Positions 32,637-42,046 of a stretch of 64,000 bases of DNA are shown here, one piece after another. The first letter of the stretch is position 1. Every line of letters starts with the position of its first letter. The stretch spans positions 558,001 through 622,000 of the forward strand of contig NZ_SHLA01000001.1 in NCBI RefSeq assembly GCF_004217565.1, in the 5' to 3' direction. A program made the position numbers and the translations under genes. The DNA comes from Zhihengliuella halotolerans. GTDB lineage: Bacteria; Actinomycetota; Actinomycetes; Actinomycetales; Micrococcaceae. The notes below the pieces were generated by a model that was not told where the DNA came from, ran no database searches, and saw only the letters and a program-made list of their open reading frames with translations.

Positions 32637-33077
32637 TTATTCGGCGCCCGGACGGCGTCGATTCCGTTTGGTCTCGGCGCGCTGGCGCTTGCCCTCGAGC
32701 CGGCGCCGCTTCGAGCCCCGGGTGGGCCGCGTCGGCCGGCGGGTGATCTCGGGTACGACGGCGTCGCGCAGCAGCCCGGCGAGCCGCTGCCGCGCCGCGG
32801 TGCGGTTCTGCCGCTGGGACCGATGCTCCGAGGCGCTGATCGTCAGGACCGTGCCCGTCAGCCGCTCCGCGAGGCGCGCGAGGGCGAGCTCGCGCTGGGC
32901 GTCGTTCAACGCCGTCGTCGTGCCGAGGTCGAGGCTGAGCTGGACCCGCGAGTCGGTGGTGTTGACCCCCTGACCGCCGGGGCCGGAGGAGCGGGAGAAC
33001 TGCTCGAGCAGCTCACCCGCGGGCACCGTGAGGCCGCCGGGAGCGCCGGGGCCCGGGGGCACATGCAGATCGTCCAT
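32637..33077 (-). CDS. arfB: Alternative ribosome-rescue factor ArfB (peptidyl-tRNA hydrolase)
   Basis: The 146-residue protein has the GGQ motif in SSGPGGQGVN (residues 34-36), the catalytic loop that cleaves peptidyl-tRNA. The C-terminus is strongly basic (GSKRRRLEGKRQRAETKRNR), as needed to enter the empty mRNA channel of a stalled ribosome. Size and layout fit ArfB/YaeJ rather than full release factors. It is divergent in function from its neighbours. Confidence 0.92.
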   Translation of the reverse strand: MDDLHVPPGPGAPGGLTVPAGELLEQFSRSSGPGGQGVNTTDSRVQLSLDLGTTTALNDAQRELALARLAERLTGTVLTISASEHRSQRQNRTAARQRLAGLLRDAVVPEITRRPTRPTRGSKRRRLEGKRQRAETKRNRRRPGAE

Positions 33078-33116
33078 GCCACGAGTCTGCCGCACATTCG
33101 GCGTGCGGCGCGACGG

Positions 33117-33836
33117 TCAGGCGCGGGCCCGGCGGCGGCCGGCGGCGATGACGCCCCAGCCCGCGAGCGAGATGAGCACGGCGATCGCGGCGATGTAAGC
33201 CGCCACGACGCCGTATCCGCCCTGCAGGTGCGGGTCCAGGAACGGGTACGGGTACCACCAGGGGTCGCCCGAGAGCGGGGCGACGACCGTGTTCGCCCGA
33301 AGCAGCGTGTACGCCGCCCACGCTATCGGGTAGAGGACGACGACGCCGATCGCCGACCAGGGCAGCGCCCGGCGGCGCGGAGCGAGGAGGACGTCGAGCA
33401 GCATGACGAGCGGGCCGACGACGTGCAGCACCTCGTTCGACCACGGCACTGTCTGCCCTTGCGGTAGCTCGATCCCGCGCAGCAGGACGTTGTACACGAC
33501 CCCGGTGACGATCATGTACGTGGACGCGCAGACCAGGAGCGTCGCGAGCCACGCCGGATCCTGCGCCTCGCGACCGCGTGCGCGGAACGAGCGAATCGCG
33601 GCGACGAGCAGCACGGCCGCGGCGAGCAGATTCGACTCGATCGTGAAGAAGCTCAGGAAGTTCGCGACGACCGTCGGCAGGTGGGAGCCGTGCGCCGTGT
33701 CGGTGGTGAGCGCGAAGGACACCGACTGCCCGAGCTGCCGGGCCGCGGCAGCGACGATGAGCACGGCGGCCACAACGCGCACTACGTCCCAGAGCAGGGT
33801 CGGCGTCCGGGTGGCTTGGAGGGCGGCGGGAGTCAT
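33117..33836 (-). CDS. Pr6Pr-family membrane protein
   Basis: The 239-residue protein has about six hydrophobic segments, with the conserved loop NFLSFFTIESNLLAAAVLLV, YMIVTGVVYNVLLRG and PWWYPYPFLDPHLQGGYGVV. That W-Y-P-Y-P-F-L-D-P signature identifies the Pr6Pr group, related to eukaryotic FAR-17a/AIG1. Function in bacteria is unknown. It lies at the plasma membrane. Confidence 0.88.
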   Translation of the reverse strand: MTPAALQATRTPTLLWDVVRVVAAVLIVAAAARQLGQSVSFALTTDTAHGSHLPTVVANFLSFFTIESNLLAAAVLLVAAIRSFRARGREAQDPAWLATLLVCASTYMIVTGVVYNVLLRGIELPQGQTVPWSNEVLHVVGPLVMLLDVLLAPRRRALPWSAIGVVVLYPIAWAAYTLLRANTVVAPLSGDPWWYPYPFLDPHLQGGYGVVAAYIAAIAVLISLAGWGVIAAGRRRARA

Positions 33837-33905
33837 GTTCAGTAGAGTATCGGCACCCGGTGCGAATCGGGCTGCGGCGGACGGGACGCATGGGAGAATT
33901 GCGGG

Positions 33906-35564
33906 ATGACCGCAACACTCGTCGCCCACGGACTCGCCGGCGGGTACGGCCACCGCACACTCTTCGACTCGCTCGATCTGACCGTCGCCCCGGGAGACGT
34001 CGTCGGCGTCGTCGGCGCGAACGGAGCCGGCAAGTCCACGCTGCTCAGGCTGCTCGCCGGCGTCGACACATCGCAGGCCGGATCCGTCACGCTGGCTCCT
34101 GCCGATGCCTTCGTCGGCTGGCTGCCGCAGGAGCACGAGCGCGTCACGGGCGAGACCGTCGTCGACTACGTCGGCCGGCGCACCGGGTGCGCCGAGGCCA
34201 CCCGCGCGATGGAATCGGCGGCCGAGGCGCTCGGTGAACCTGCGGCCGGCGGCATCGACCCAGCCGACGTCTATTCGGCGGCGCTCGACCGCTGGCTGGC
34301 GAGCGGCGCGGCTGACCTCGACGAGCGGCTCCCCGTGGTGCTCGCCGATCTGGGTCTGGACTTCGATGGCGAGCGGGCCGAGCAGACCCTCATGACCTCG
34401 CTCTCCGGCGGGCAGGCCGCCCGCGTCGGGTTGGCCGCGCTTCTGCTCTCGCGCTTCGACGTCGTCCTGCTCGATGAGCCCACCAACGACCTGGATCTCG
34501 ACGGGCTCGAGCGGCTTGAGGCGTTCGTGCGCGGACTGCGCGGGGGAGTGGTGCTCGTCAGCCACGATCGCGAATTCCTCTCCCGCTGCGTCACGCGGGT
34601 GCTGGAGCTGGACCTCGCGCAGGGTTCGAACCGCGTGTACGGTGGCGGCTACGACGCGTACCTGGAGGAGCGCGAGACGCTGCGGCGTCACGCGCGCGAG
34701 AAGTACGACGAGTTCGCGGACAAGAAAGCCGACCTCGTCTCCCGCGCGCGGACTCAGCGCGAGTGGTCTAGCCAGGGCGTGCGCAACGCGATGAAGAAGT
34801 CCCCGGACAACGACAAGATCAAGCGCAAGGCCGCGTCCGAGTCGAGCGAGAAGCAGGCGCAGAAGGTGCGGCAGATGGAGAGCCGGATCGCCCGGCTCGA
34901 GGAGGTCGAGGAGCCGCGCAAGGAGTGGCAGCTGGTCTTCACGATCGGCTCCGCGCCCCGCTCGAGCTCGGTCGTCTCGACGCTGAGCGCGGCCGTGATC
35001 AGGCAAGGGGATTTCACGCTCGGACCCGTGTCCCTGCAGGTCAACGCGGGGGAGCGCATCGGCATCACCGGCCCGAACGGCGCCGGCAAGTCCACGCTGC
35101 TGCGGGCGCTGCTCGGCCACCAGGCGCCGGCCGAGGGGACCGCGAGCCTCGGTGCGAGCGTGCGCGTCGGCGAGATTGACCAGGCCCGCTCGCAGCTGGC
35201 CGGGCCCGCCGCCCTCGCCGACGCCTTCGAGGCGGTCGTGCCCGAGATGGCCTCCGGGGAGGTGCGCACCCTGCTGGCCAAGTTCGGGCTCAAGGCCGAG
35301 CACGTCAATCGCCCCGTGGGCGAGCTGTCGCCGGGGGAGCGGACCCGCGCCGGCATGGCCGTCCTGCAGGCCCAGGGCGTGAACTTGCTGGTGCTCGACG
35401 AGCCGACGAACCACCTGGATCTGCCCGCCATCGAACAGCTCGAGCAGGCGCTCGACTCCTACGACGGGACGCTGCTGCTCGTGACGCACGACCGGCGCAT
35501 GCTCGCCACGGTCCGGACGGACCGGCACTGGCGGGTCGACGCCGGCCGGGTCACCGAGGCCTGA
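33906..35564 (+). CDS. ABC-F family ATPase
   Basis: The 552-residue cytoplasmic protein has two ABC domains without membrane segments. Walker A motifs are GANGAGKSTLL and GPNGAGKSTLL; signatures are LSGGQAARV and LSPGERTRA; Walker B motifs precede DEPTNDLD and DEPTNHLD. A charged helical linker (EFADKKADLVSRARTQREW onwards) joins them. ABC-F proteins act on the ribosome, as translation factors or target-protection antibiotic resistance proteins. This one resembles actinobacterial ABC-F proteins of the resistance-like branch, but resistance is not proven. Confidence 0.9.
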   Translation: MTATLVAHGLAGGYGHRTLFDSLDLTVAPGDVVGVVGANGAGKSTLLRLLAGVDTSQAGSVTLAPADAFVGWLPQEHERVTGETVVDYVGRRTGCAEATRAMESAAEALGEPAAGGIDPADVYSAALDRWLASGAADLDERLPVVLADLGLDFDGERAEQTLMTSLSGGQAARVGLAALLLSRFDVVLLDEPTNDLDLDGLERLEAFVRGLRGGVVLVSHDREFLSRCVTRVLELDLAQGSNRVYGGGYDAYLEERETLRRHAREKYDEFADKKADLVSRARTQREWSSQGVRNAMKKSPDNDKIKRKAASESSEKQAQKVRQMESRIARLEEVEEPRKEWQLVFTIGSAPRSSSVVSTLSAAVIRQGDFTLGPVSLQVNAGERIGITGPNGAGKSTLLRALLGHQAPAEGTASLGASVRVGEIDQARSQLAGPAALADAFEAVVPEMASGEVRTLLAKFGLKAEHVNRPVGELSPGERTRAGMAVLQAQGVNLLVLDEPTNHLDLPAIEQLEQALDSYDGTLLLVTHDRRMLATVRTDRHWRVDAGRVTEA

Positions 35565-35589
35565 GCCCTCCCGCGGCGATGGCCCGGGT

Positions 35590-36507
35590 TCAGGCCTCCG
35601 TGCTGGCCAGTGCCGCGCGGTGCTCGCGTTCGGCGGCGCGGGCCCGCAGTTCGCGTCGCACGACCCAGAACACCAGCGCCGCCCACGCGGCGAAGAGCAC
35701 AGTCAGCACGACAGAGCCGGTATTGCCGCCCAGCAGGCCCACTGCCGCGTCGGTGCCGAGCAGCGTCCGGCTGTTCGTGAAGACGATGAGCCCGCCGGCG
35801 GCGACGGCGAGGACGCGTGGGGCCATGAGCCGGACCAGCCATGCGGCCAGTGGGGCCGCGACTACACCACCGGCGAGCAGGGCGAGAACCCAGGCGAAGT
35901 CGATCCCGACCGCTCCCAATCCGCTGAGGAACCCGAGCGAGGCGCCCAGGGCCACCACGAACTCGGAGGTGTCGATCGAACCGACGACCTTGCGCGGTTC
36001 GATCTTCCCCGAGGCCAGGAGGGTCGGCGTGCCCACCGGCCCCCATCCGCCTCCTCCCACGGCGTCGAGCGCGCCGGCGGCGACGGCCAACGGCACGAGC
36101 AGACGCTTGCGGAGCGTGCCCCGGAACGCGGGCTGGGTCGTCGGCATGCGCAGGAACCGGTACAGGACGTAGATGCCAAGGACCAGGAGGATCGTCGAGA
36201 CGACCGGCTTCGCCGCCTCACCGTCCAGGCCCACCAGGAAGTGTGCGCCGAAGAACGCGGCGACCCCACCGGGGACGGCCATGATGCCGACGACCCGCCA
36301 GTCCACGTTGCCGAACTTCCAGTGCGCCACCCCCGAGACCAGCGTGGTGCCCACTTCGGAGAGGTGGACGATGGCCGAGGCGGAGGCCGGGGCGATGCCG
36401 GCGAACAACAGCAGCGTCGTTGACGTCACGCCGTAGGCCATGCCGAGCGATCCGTCGACGAGTTGAGCGAAAAAGCCGATGACGGCCAGGATGATGAGCG
36501 ATCGCAC
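35590..36507 (-). CDS. TauE/SafE-family anion exporter
   Basis: The 305-residue membrane protein has about eight helices and the family's two half-repeats (FFAQLVDGSLGMAYGVTSTT, GALDAVGGGGWGPVGTPTLL). These proteins export sulfite, sulfonates or similar anions. It is divergent from a second, different TauE/SafE gene 196 bp away. ATG 36507 has AGGAAGGTATACC upstream. The substrate is unknown. Confidence 0.9.
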   Translation of the reverse strand: MRSLIILAVIGFFAQLVDGSLGMAYGVTSTTLLLFAGIAPASASAIVHLSEVGTTLVSGVAHWKFGNVDWRVVGIMAVPGGVAAFFGAHFLVGLDGEAAKPVVSTILLVLGIYVLYRFLRMPTTQPAFRGTLRKRLLVPLAVAAGALDAVGGGGWGPVGTPTLLASGKIEPRKVVGSIDTSEFVVALGASLGFLSGLGAVGIDFAWVLALLAGGVVAAPLAAWLVRLMAPRVLAVAAGGLIVFTNSRTLLGTDAAVGLLGGNTGSVVLTVLFAAWAALVFWVVRRELRARAAEREHRAALASTEA

Positions 36508-36703
36508 GGGTATACCTTCCTGTCGGGCTTGGGGTCGGGGGACACGGGAACGTCACGAGCTTCCCGAGAATGCCCACACTAGGACCGCGCGGCGTGCTGC
36601 CTCCCCTGTGCTGCGGACGACGTCGCATGATGACTCTCCGTGTCGGACGCGGGCTCGTCGGGTGACGATAGATGTCGCCGGCCGGGCCGCGTAGGGTGAA
36701 CCG

Positions 36704-37447
36704 GTGATCGAACTCGATGTGCTCGCCTGGGCCGTGCTCGCGTGCGGCGCGCTGCTCGCGGGCTTCGCCAAGACCGCGCTGCCCGGCGCCGGAACCCTCT
36801 GCGTCGCGATCTTCGCTGCCGTCCTTCCGGCCCGCGAGTCAACGGGCGCGCTGCTCGTTCTCCTGATCGTCGGCGACCTGTTCGCGGTCTGGATGTACCG
36901 GCACGACGTCGACTGGCGCACCCTGCGCCGCCTCGTTCCCGGAGTGCTGGCCGGCATGGTCGTCGGCGCCGTGTTCCTCGGCTCCTCCACGGACGACGTC
37001 GTCCGCCGCGTCATCGGGACGATCCTGCTCGCGCTGCTGGGCTTCGCGCTGTGGCAGCGACGGGCGAAGGCCCGGTCCGACGCGGTCGCATCGCCGTCGC
37101 GCGCGGCCGGCTACGGTTACGGCACGCTCGGCGGATTCACGACGATGGTCGCCAACGCCGGAGGACCGGTCATGAGCCTGTACCTGCTCTCCATGCGCCT
37201 GCCCGTGAAGGCCTTCCTCGGCACCACGGCTTACTTCTTCTTCGCCGTGAACCTGGCCAAGCTGCCGTTCCAGATCGGTCTGGGCCTGCTAGATGCGCAA
37301 ATCTTCGCGATCTCCGCCGCCCTGGTTCCGCTCGTCGTGGTCGGGGCTTTCGCCGGTCGCTGGCTCGCGACGCGCATCTCGCAGCGGTTCTTCGAGGTCG
37401 CGGTCCTGGTCCTGACCGGGGTCGGCGCGGCGAACCTGCTGATCTGA
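36704..37447 (+). CDS. TauE/SafE-family permease, second copy
   Basis: The 247-residue protein is shorter than its divergent neighbour but shows the same fold: LLAGFAKTALPGAGTLCVAI and a second half-repeat GGFTTMVANAGGPVMSLYLL. GTG is the start. The two are only distantly similar, so they are not a recent duplication. The shared promoter region hints at joint regulation. Confidence 0.88.
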   Translation: MIELDVLAWAVLACGALLAGFAKTALPGAGTLCVAIFAAVLPARESTGALLVLLIVGDLFAVWMYRHDVDWRTLRRLVPGVLAGMVVGAVFLGSSTDDVVRRVIGTILLALLGFALWQRRAKARSDAVASPSRAAGYGYGTLGGFTTMVANAGGPVMSLYLLSMRLPVKAFLGTTAYFFFAVNLAKLPFQIGLGLLDAQIFAISAALVPLVVVGAFAGRWLATRISQRFFEVAVLVLTGVGAANLLI

Positions 37448-37465
37448 ACGACGGCGCCCGGGCGC

Positions 37466-38245
37466 TCAGCCGTGCTGGGCGACGTCTTGGCTCAGGATTC
37501 CGGGCCACGTGCGGACCTCGTCCGGCGTGGATGCGACCTGCAGCCGCGCCTCGGGGAGCAGCGACGCGAGCGCCTCAGCCGTGGAAAGCGGGTGGGCGGG
37601 GTCGTCGACCCACGCGAGGATCGTTGCCGGCACCCCGAGCCCGGCGATCGTCTCGCGCGGGGGCAGATCGGTGTCCGCCGCCCCGCGGAACAGTGCGGGC
37701 AGCAGGTGCTCGGCGACGTCGGGTACCGTCGCTGGTGCGCCCACCGTCGCCGGCGGCGGCGGGACGTTGGCGCCGGCGGCCACGAACGCGCGCGCCCCGC
37801 GCCGCTCGATGAGCGCGGCGGCCCGCCGGTAGTCCTCACCCTTGGCGGCACGCGTCTGCCACGCCGTCGGCGGGACCAGCAGGGTCAGGCCGCAGAAGCG
37901 CCCCGGGTCGCGCACCGCGGCGTGCAGCAGCGTCGCCGCACCCATCGACGGCCCCACCCCGTGCACGGCCTCGCCCGGGAAGAAACGCTCGAGCAGGGCC
38001 AGCAGGTCCTCCGCCAGCACCTCCCAGCGGTAGTCGCCGGGCGCCTGTCGCCCCGTCGACCGCCCGTGCCCGCGCGCGTCGTAGCGCAACAGCCGCGTCC
38101 CGCTGAGCCCGCGGCCGAGGTCCAGATCGAGCACCCGGTCGCGGGCGCGCGAGGACGTCAGGCCGTGCAGCTGGACCACCGGATGCCCGCCCTCATCGCT
38201 GAGCTCCACGTCCAGGTCGGCACCCGGAACCGTGAACTTCGCCAT
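37466..38245 (-). CDS. Alpha/beta hydrolase
   Basis: The 259-residue protein shows PVVQLHGLTSSRARDRVLDL, RLLRYDARGHGRSTGR, the nucleophile elbow VHGVGPSMGAATLLHAA, and an acid region ILAWVDDPAHPLSTAEALAS. The elbow reads G-P-S-M-G, so Ser is the nucleophile. The canonical final histidine is not clear in the C-terminus (VASTPDEVRTWPGILSQDV). GGGAGG precedes the ATG. Confidence 0.85.
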   Translation of the reverse strand: MAKFTVPGADLDVELSDEGGHPVVQLHGLTSSRARDRVLDLDLGRGLSGTRLLRYDARGHGRSTGRQAPGDYRWEVLAEDLLALLERFFPGEAVHGVGPSMGAATLLHAAVRDPGRFCGLTLLVPPTAWQTRAAKGEDYRRAAALIERRGARAFVAAGANVPPPPATVGAPATVPDVAEHLLPALFRGAADTDLPPRETIAGLGVPATILAWVDDPAHPLSTAEALASLLPEARLQVASTPDEVRTWPGILSQDVAQHG

Positions 38246-38301
38246 GGGGCCTCCCGTCATGATGCTGTCGCGGTGCGGAAATTGAAGGTTAGGCTACCAG
38301 C

Positions 38302-39606
38302 ATGCGGCTCACCAGCATCGCGCAGTTGCGTCTGCCTTTCGGGCGGCTTTACGGGTACGACGTCGCCGTCTCGTCTCCCGCGGGCGCGTTGCCCCTGTCC
38401 TTCGATCAGCGCCGCCACGTCGGCGTGGGCGAGCGGCCCGGGGCGTGGATGGGTGTGTCCTTCCGCCTCGCGGAGACGCTCTCGAAGGACGACTTGGCCG
38501 CGGCGTGGCTGGCCGTGATCGCCCGGCATGGCACCCTGCGTTCGGTTGTCGACCCCGGCGACGGCGACGGTCCCCGCCTGCACCAGGTCCACGTCGGCGC
38601 CGGCCGCTGGGTAGAGCACCCGATCGGCGCTGGCCAGGCCGTCGAGGCCGCGGTCCGCGACGTCTTCGACCGCCGCTGCACGCCCTTCTCGACGCCGTCG
38701 CACCGGATCTGCGTGCTCGAGACCGCCGCCGGACCCACGGTGATCGTCGCCGCCGACCACACCCACGTGGACATGTGGTCGATGCTCGTCATCGTCCGCG
38801 ACCTCGTTGCCGCGCTCCGCGGCACGCACGACGGCGCCGGCCCCGTGCTGCCGCCGGCGCCCGACTTCGCCGAGCACACCCGCGCCCTCACCGACCGGCC
38901 CGCCGCCCCCGAGGACGTCCGCCGCCGCTGGGCCGAGATCATGCACGTCGGCGCCGGGGGCATGCCGGTGTTCCCGCTGCCGCTCGGTCCATCCGCGCCG
39001 CACCCCGAACGCGTCGAGGTCCGCGACGTGCTCGGCACCGCGGCCTGCGCCGCGCTCGCCGAGAGCGCCCGTGCCGCCGGCGTCTCGACCCTCACCTCGG
39101 CCGTGTCGGCGATGACCGCCGTGACCGCCGAGCTCGCCGGATCCGCCCTGCGTGCGGTCTTCCCCGTGCACAGCCGGCACGACGACGCCTGGCACGACTC
39201 CGTGGGCTGGTTCATCACCAATTCGGTGCTCGAGTCGGGCGATCCGGAGCCTGGCGCCTGCGCACGTGCGGTGAAGGCCGCCGTGCGGCTCGGGTCGTAC
39301 CCCCTAGAGGAGCTGCTGCGCCCGTGGGGCGGGATGCCGGCGACGCCGGGCATGTTCGCAATCTCGTGGCTGGACCTGCGCCGACTGCCGGTCCGGGTGC
39401 CGCCGGAGTGCCTCGACATGCACTACGTGGGCGCGAGCATCGCGACCGACGGCGTCATGTTGTGGTTCATCCTCGACGAATCGGGACTGCACCTGCGGTG
39501 CCGCTACCCGGACACGCACGAGGCGCGGGCGAACGTCGGGGCCTGGCTCGACGCCGTCGTACTGCGCCTGCAGGCCTCCGCGCGGGCGCCACAGCCGCAG
39601 CCCTGA
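38302..39606 (+). CDS. Stand-alone condensation-domain acyltransferase (PapA-like)
   Basis: The 434-residue protein resembles condensation/PapA acyltransferases. The H-x-x-x-D catalytic motif is in VAADHTHVDMWSM. The C-terminal part has VGWFITNSVLESGDPEP and MFAISWLDLRRLPV, typical of the second half. No adenylation or carrier domain is nearby. Such lone enzymes esterify or amidate a small acceptor from an acyl-CoA or carrier-bound donor. Product unknown. It is divergent from the hydrolase (57 bp). Confidence 0.82.
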   Translation: MRLTSIAQLRLPFGRLYGYDVAVSSPAGALPLSFDQRRHVGVGERPGAWMGVSFRLAETLSKDDLAAAWLAVIARHGTLRSVVDPGDGDGPRLHQVHVGAGRWVEHPIGAGQAVEAAVRDVFDRRCTPFSTPSHRICVLETAAGPTVIVAADHTHVDMWSMLVIVRDLVAALRGTHDGAGPVLPPAPDFAEHTRALTDRPAAPEDVRRRWAEIMHVGAGGMPVFPLPLGPSAPHPERVEVRDVLGTAACAALAESARAAGVSTLTSAVSAMTAVTAELAGSALRAVFPVHSRHDDAWHDSVGWFITNSVLESGDPEPGACARAVKAAVRLGSYPLEELLRPWGGMPATPGMFAISWLDLRRLPVRVPPECLDMHYVGASIATDGVMLWFILDESGLHLRCRYPDTHEARANVGAWLDAVVLRLQASARAPQPQP

Positions 39607-39657
39607 GCGGGCACGCGCCCGGGCCGCGGGCGGCGGGCACCGTGATACGGTCCTTGG

Positions 39658-39737
39658 GAAACGACTCGGGGCGCCACCACCGGTGGCTGAGATGCGACCC
39701 GTAGAACCTGATCCAGTTAGTACTGGCGAAGGGAATG
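39658..39737 (+). promoter_or_regulatory. TPP (thiamine pyrophosphate) riboswitch
   Basis: All conserved blocks are present in order: ACTCGGGGCGCC, GGCTGAGATG, ACCC, the pyrophosphate-side ACCTGATCCAGTTAGTACTG and GCGAAGGGAA. It lies 90 bp before the SDR start. GATGCG and CGCATC downstream can pair as a small expression-platform stem ahead of the AGAAGG ribosome binding site, so control is probably translational. High thiamine pyrophosphate should turn off the SDR-monooxygenase pair. Confidence 0.95.
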
Positions 39738-39826
39738 TCCGATGCGATCCCGCGCATCCCCCGGTGATACCGGCTTCCGCGGGCGCCCCAGACGCACCCT
39801 CGCCGCAAGAGCAGAAGGGCGAGCAC

Positions 39827-40627
39827 ATGACAACAGCAACAGCCGCGGAAGCGCAGCAGACGGCCCCGGCGATCTCCGACCAGGTGGTCCTCGTGACCGG
39901 CGGGGCGCGCGGATTGGGCCGGGCCATCACCGAGGCGTTCCTGCGCGAGGGCGCGCGGGTCGTCATCGGCTACAACGCGAGCCGTCAGGCCGCCGAGGAG
40001 CTCGCCGCCGCGCACCCCGGCCGCGTCGTCGCCGTGCAGGCCGACGTCCGCGACCGGGCGCAGGTCGAGGCGCTCGTCGCCGCGGCCAAGGCCGCGTTCG
40101 GCGCACCGCTGGCGACCGTGGTCAACAACGCGCTGGTTGACTTCTCCTTCAACGGCGACGGCCGCTCGCACGCCCACGAGATCACCTACGACGAGTTCTC
40201 CCAGCAGTTCTCCGGCACCGTCGAGGGCGCGATCAACGTCGTCCAGGCAGCCCTGGCCGACTTCGCGGAGCTCGGCTCCGGCCGCGTCGTGAACGTCGGC
40301 ACCAACCTCTTCCAGAACCCCGTCGTGCCGTACCACGACTACACCGCGGCCAAAGCGGCACTGCTCTCCCTGACGCGCACCTTCGCCGCCGACCTGGGGC
40401 CGCGCGGCATCCGCGTGAACATGGTCAGCGGCGGGCTGCTGCGCACGACCGACGCGAGCGCGGCGACCCCGGAGGCCGTGTTCGACGCGATCGCCGAGGG
40501 CACCCCGCTGCGCTCGGTCACGACGCCGGCCGAGTTCGCGGACGCCGTCCTCTTCTTCGCCTCGCCCTGGGCGCGGTCCGCCACGGGGCAGAACCTCGTG
40601 ATCGACGGCGGGCTGGTGAAGGACTGA
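39827..40627 (+). CDS. Short-chain dehydrogenase/reductase under TPP riboswitch
   Basis: The 266-residue classical SDR has the cofactor motif VVLVTGGARGLGRAITEAF, an N-N-A-like VVNNALVDFSF, and the catalytic Tyr-x-x-x-Lys in YHDYTAAKAALLSLTRTF. C-terminal DGGLVKD is typical. ATG 39827 is preceded by AGAAGG. The riboswitch places it in thiamine metabolism, probably in handling a thiamine precursor or breakdown product. The stop overlaps the next ATG (TGATG), which couples it to the monooxygenase. Confidence 0.9.
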   Translation: MTTATAAEAQQTAPAISDQVVLVTGGARGLGRAITEAFLREGARVVIGYNASRQAAEELAAAHPGRVVAVQADVRDRAQVEALVAAAKAAFGAPLATVVNNALVDFSFNGDGRSHAHEITYDEFSQQFSGTVEGAINVVQAALADFAELGSGRVVNVGTNLFQNPVVPYHDYTAAKAALLSLTRTFAADLGPRGIRVNMVSGGLLRTTDASAATPEAVFDAIAEGTPLRSVTTPAEFADAVLFFASPWARSATGQNLVIDGGLVKD

Positions 40628-41964
40628 TGCCCGGCGTCCGGCAGGTGCACCTCAACCTCTTCGCGCACGGCTGCGGGCACCACGTCGCCGCGTGGCGGCA
40701 CCCGGACTCGAGCGTCGGGCGCCTCGGCGACATCGAGTACTGGGAGGGCCTCGCCCGCACGGCAGAGCGCGGGCTCTTTGACGCGGTCTTCCTGGCCGAC
40801 GGCCAATCGGTGGGCCTCGACGGGCTCGACCGCGGGCCGCGCTGGTACCTGGAGCCGGTCACGACGCTCACCGCGATGGCCCGGGCAACCGAGAACATCG
40901 GCCTCGTCACGACGATCTCCAGCACCTTCTGGAATCCGTTCAACGCGGCCCGGCAGCTCGCGAGCCTCGACCACATCTCCGGTGGCCGGGCCGGCGTGAA
41001 CGTCGTGACCTCGATGACCGACGCAGAGGCGCGCAACCACTCGATGGAGGCGCTGCCTCCCCATGAGGAGCGCTACGCGCGGGCGGAGGAGTTCGTGCGC
41101 GTGATCACCGGCCTCTGGGACTCCTGGCCATCCGAATCGATCCTCGCGGACCGTAAGGGCAAGTACGTCGACGCCGAGCTGCTGAAGCCGCTCGACCACC
41201 ACGGCGCCGCGTTCGATGTCGCTGGTCCTCTCAACGTGCCGCAGTCGCCGCAGGGCCGGCCCGTGCTCTTCCAGGCCGGAGCCTCCGAGCCCGGGCGCGA
41301 CCTGGCCGCCCGCTACGCTGAGGGCGTCTACGCGGTGGCGTGGGATCTGGAGTCGGCGCGGGCCTACCGCGAGGACATCCGCTCCCGAGCCGCTGCCCAC
41401 GGCCGCGATCCCGACTCCCTGACGATCATGCCCGGCCTCGTCACGTACGTCGCGCGCACCGACGAGGAGGCGCGGCGGCGCCAGCGGGAGCTCAACGAGC
41501 TGCTGCCCGTGGAGGACTCCCTGCGTCAACTGTCGTTCTTCGTCGGCACCGACACCTCCGGCTGGGAGCTCGACGCCCCCGTCCCGGAGCTGCCGCCGCT
41601 CGAGGAGTTCACGGGGCCGCAGGGCCGCTACGCGACGGTGCTTCGCATCATCGAGAGCACCCGACCGACCGTGCGCGAGCTGCTCGGCTACCTCGCCGCC
41701 GGTGGCGGGCACGCCACGTTCATCGGCACCCCCGAGGCCATCGCGGACGAGATCGAGCGGTGGATCGACGCCGGTGCCGCCGATGGCTTCAATCTGATGC
41801 CTCCAGCGCTGCCGGCGAGCATCGAGGACTTCGTCGACCTCGTGGTCCCGGTCCTGCAGGAGCGCGGGCGCTTCCGCCGCGAGTACGGCGCCGGCACCTT
41901 GCGCTCGCACCTGTCGGAGGAACCGGCGACGCGAGCCGGCCTGGCCGCGGCCGCCGCTGGATAG
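40627..41964 (+). CDS. NtaA/SnaA/DszA-type FMN-dependent monooxygenase
   Basis: The 445-residue protein belongs to the luciferase-like flavin monooxygenases, NtaA subgroup: VHLNLFAHGCGHHVAAWRHP, YWEGLARTAERGLFDAVFLA, ISSTFWNPFNAARQLASLDH, GRAGVNVVTSMTDAEARN and VLFQAGASEPGRDLA. It needs FMNH2 from a separate reductase, which is not encoded next to it. Coupling to the SDR and control by the TPP riboswitch suggest it oxidises a thiamine-related heterocycle or thio-compound. That substrate is inference. Confidence 0.9.
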   Translation: MPGVRQVHLNLFAHGCGHHVAAWRHPDSSVGRLGDIEYWEGLARTAERGLFDAVFLADGQSVGLDGLDRGPRWYLEPVTTLTAMARATENIGLVTTISSTFWNPFNAARQLASLDHISGGRAGVNVVTSMTDAEARNHSMEALPPHEERYARAEEFVRVITGLWDSWPSESILADRKGKYVDAELLKPLDHHGAAFDVAGPLNVPQSPQGRPVLFQAGASEPGRDLAARYAEGVYAVAWDLESARAYREDIRSRAAAHGRDPDSLTIMPGLVTYVARTDEEARRRQRELNELLPVEDSLRQLSFFVGTDTSGWELDAPVPELPPLEEFTGPQGRYATVLRIIESTRPTVRELLGYLAAGGGHATFIGTPEAIADEIERWIDAGAADGFNLMPPALPASIEDFVDLVVPVLQERGRFRREYGAGTLRSHLSEEPATRAGLAAAAAG

Positions 41965-42046
41965 CGCCGCTGGGTAGCGGCCCGCCGTCGGCGAAGTCAC
42001 AGGCCGGGCCGGGAATGCGGGCGCCGGGCGCGCGGTTGTGCTGGGT

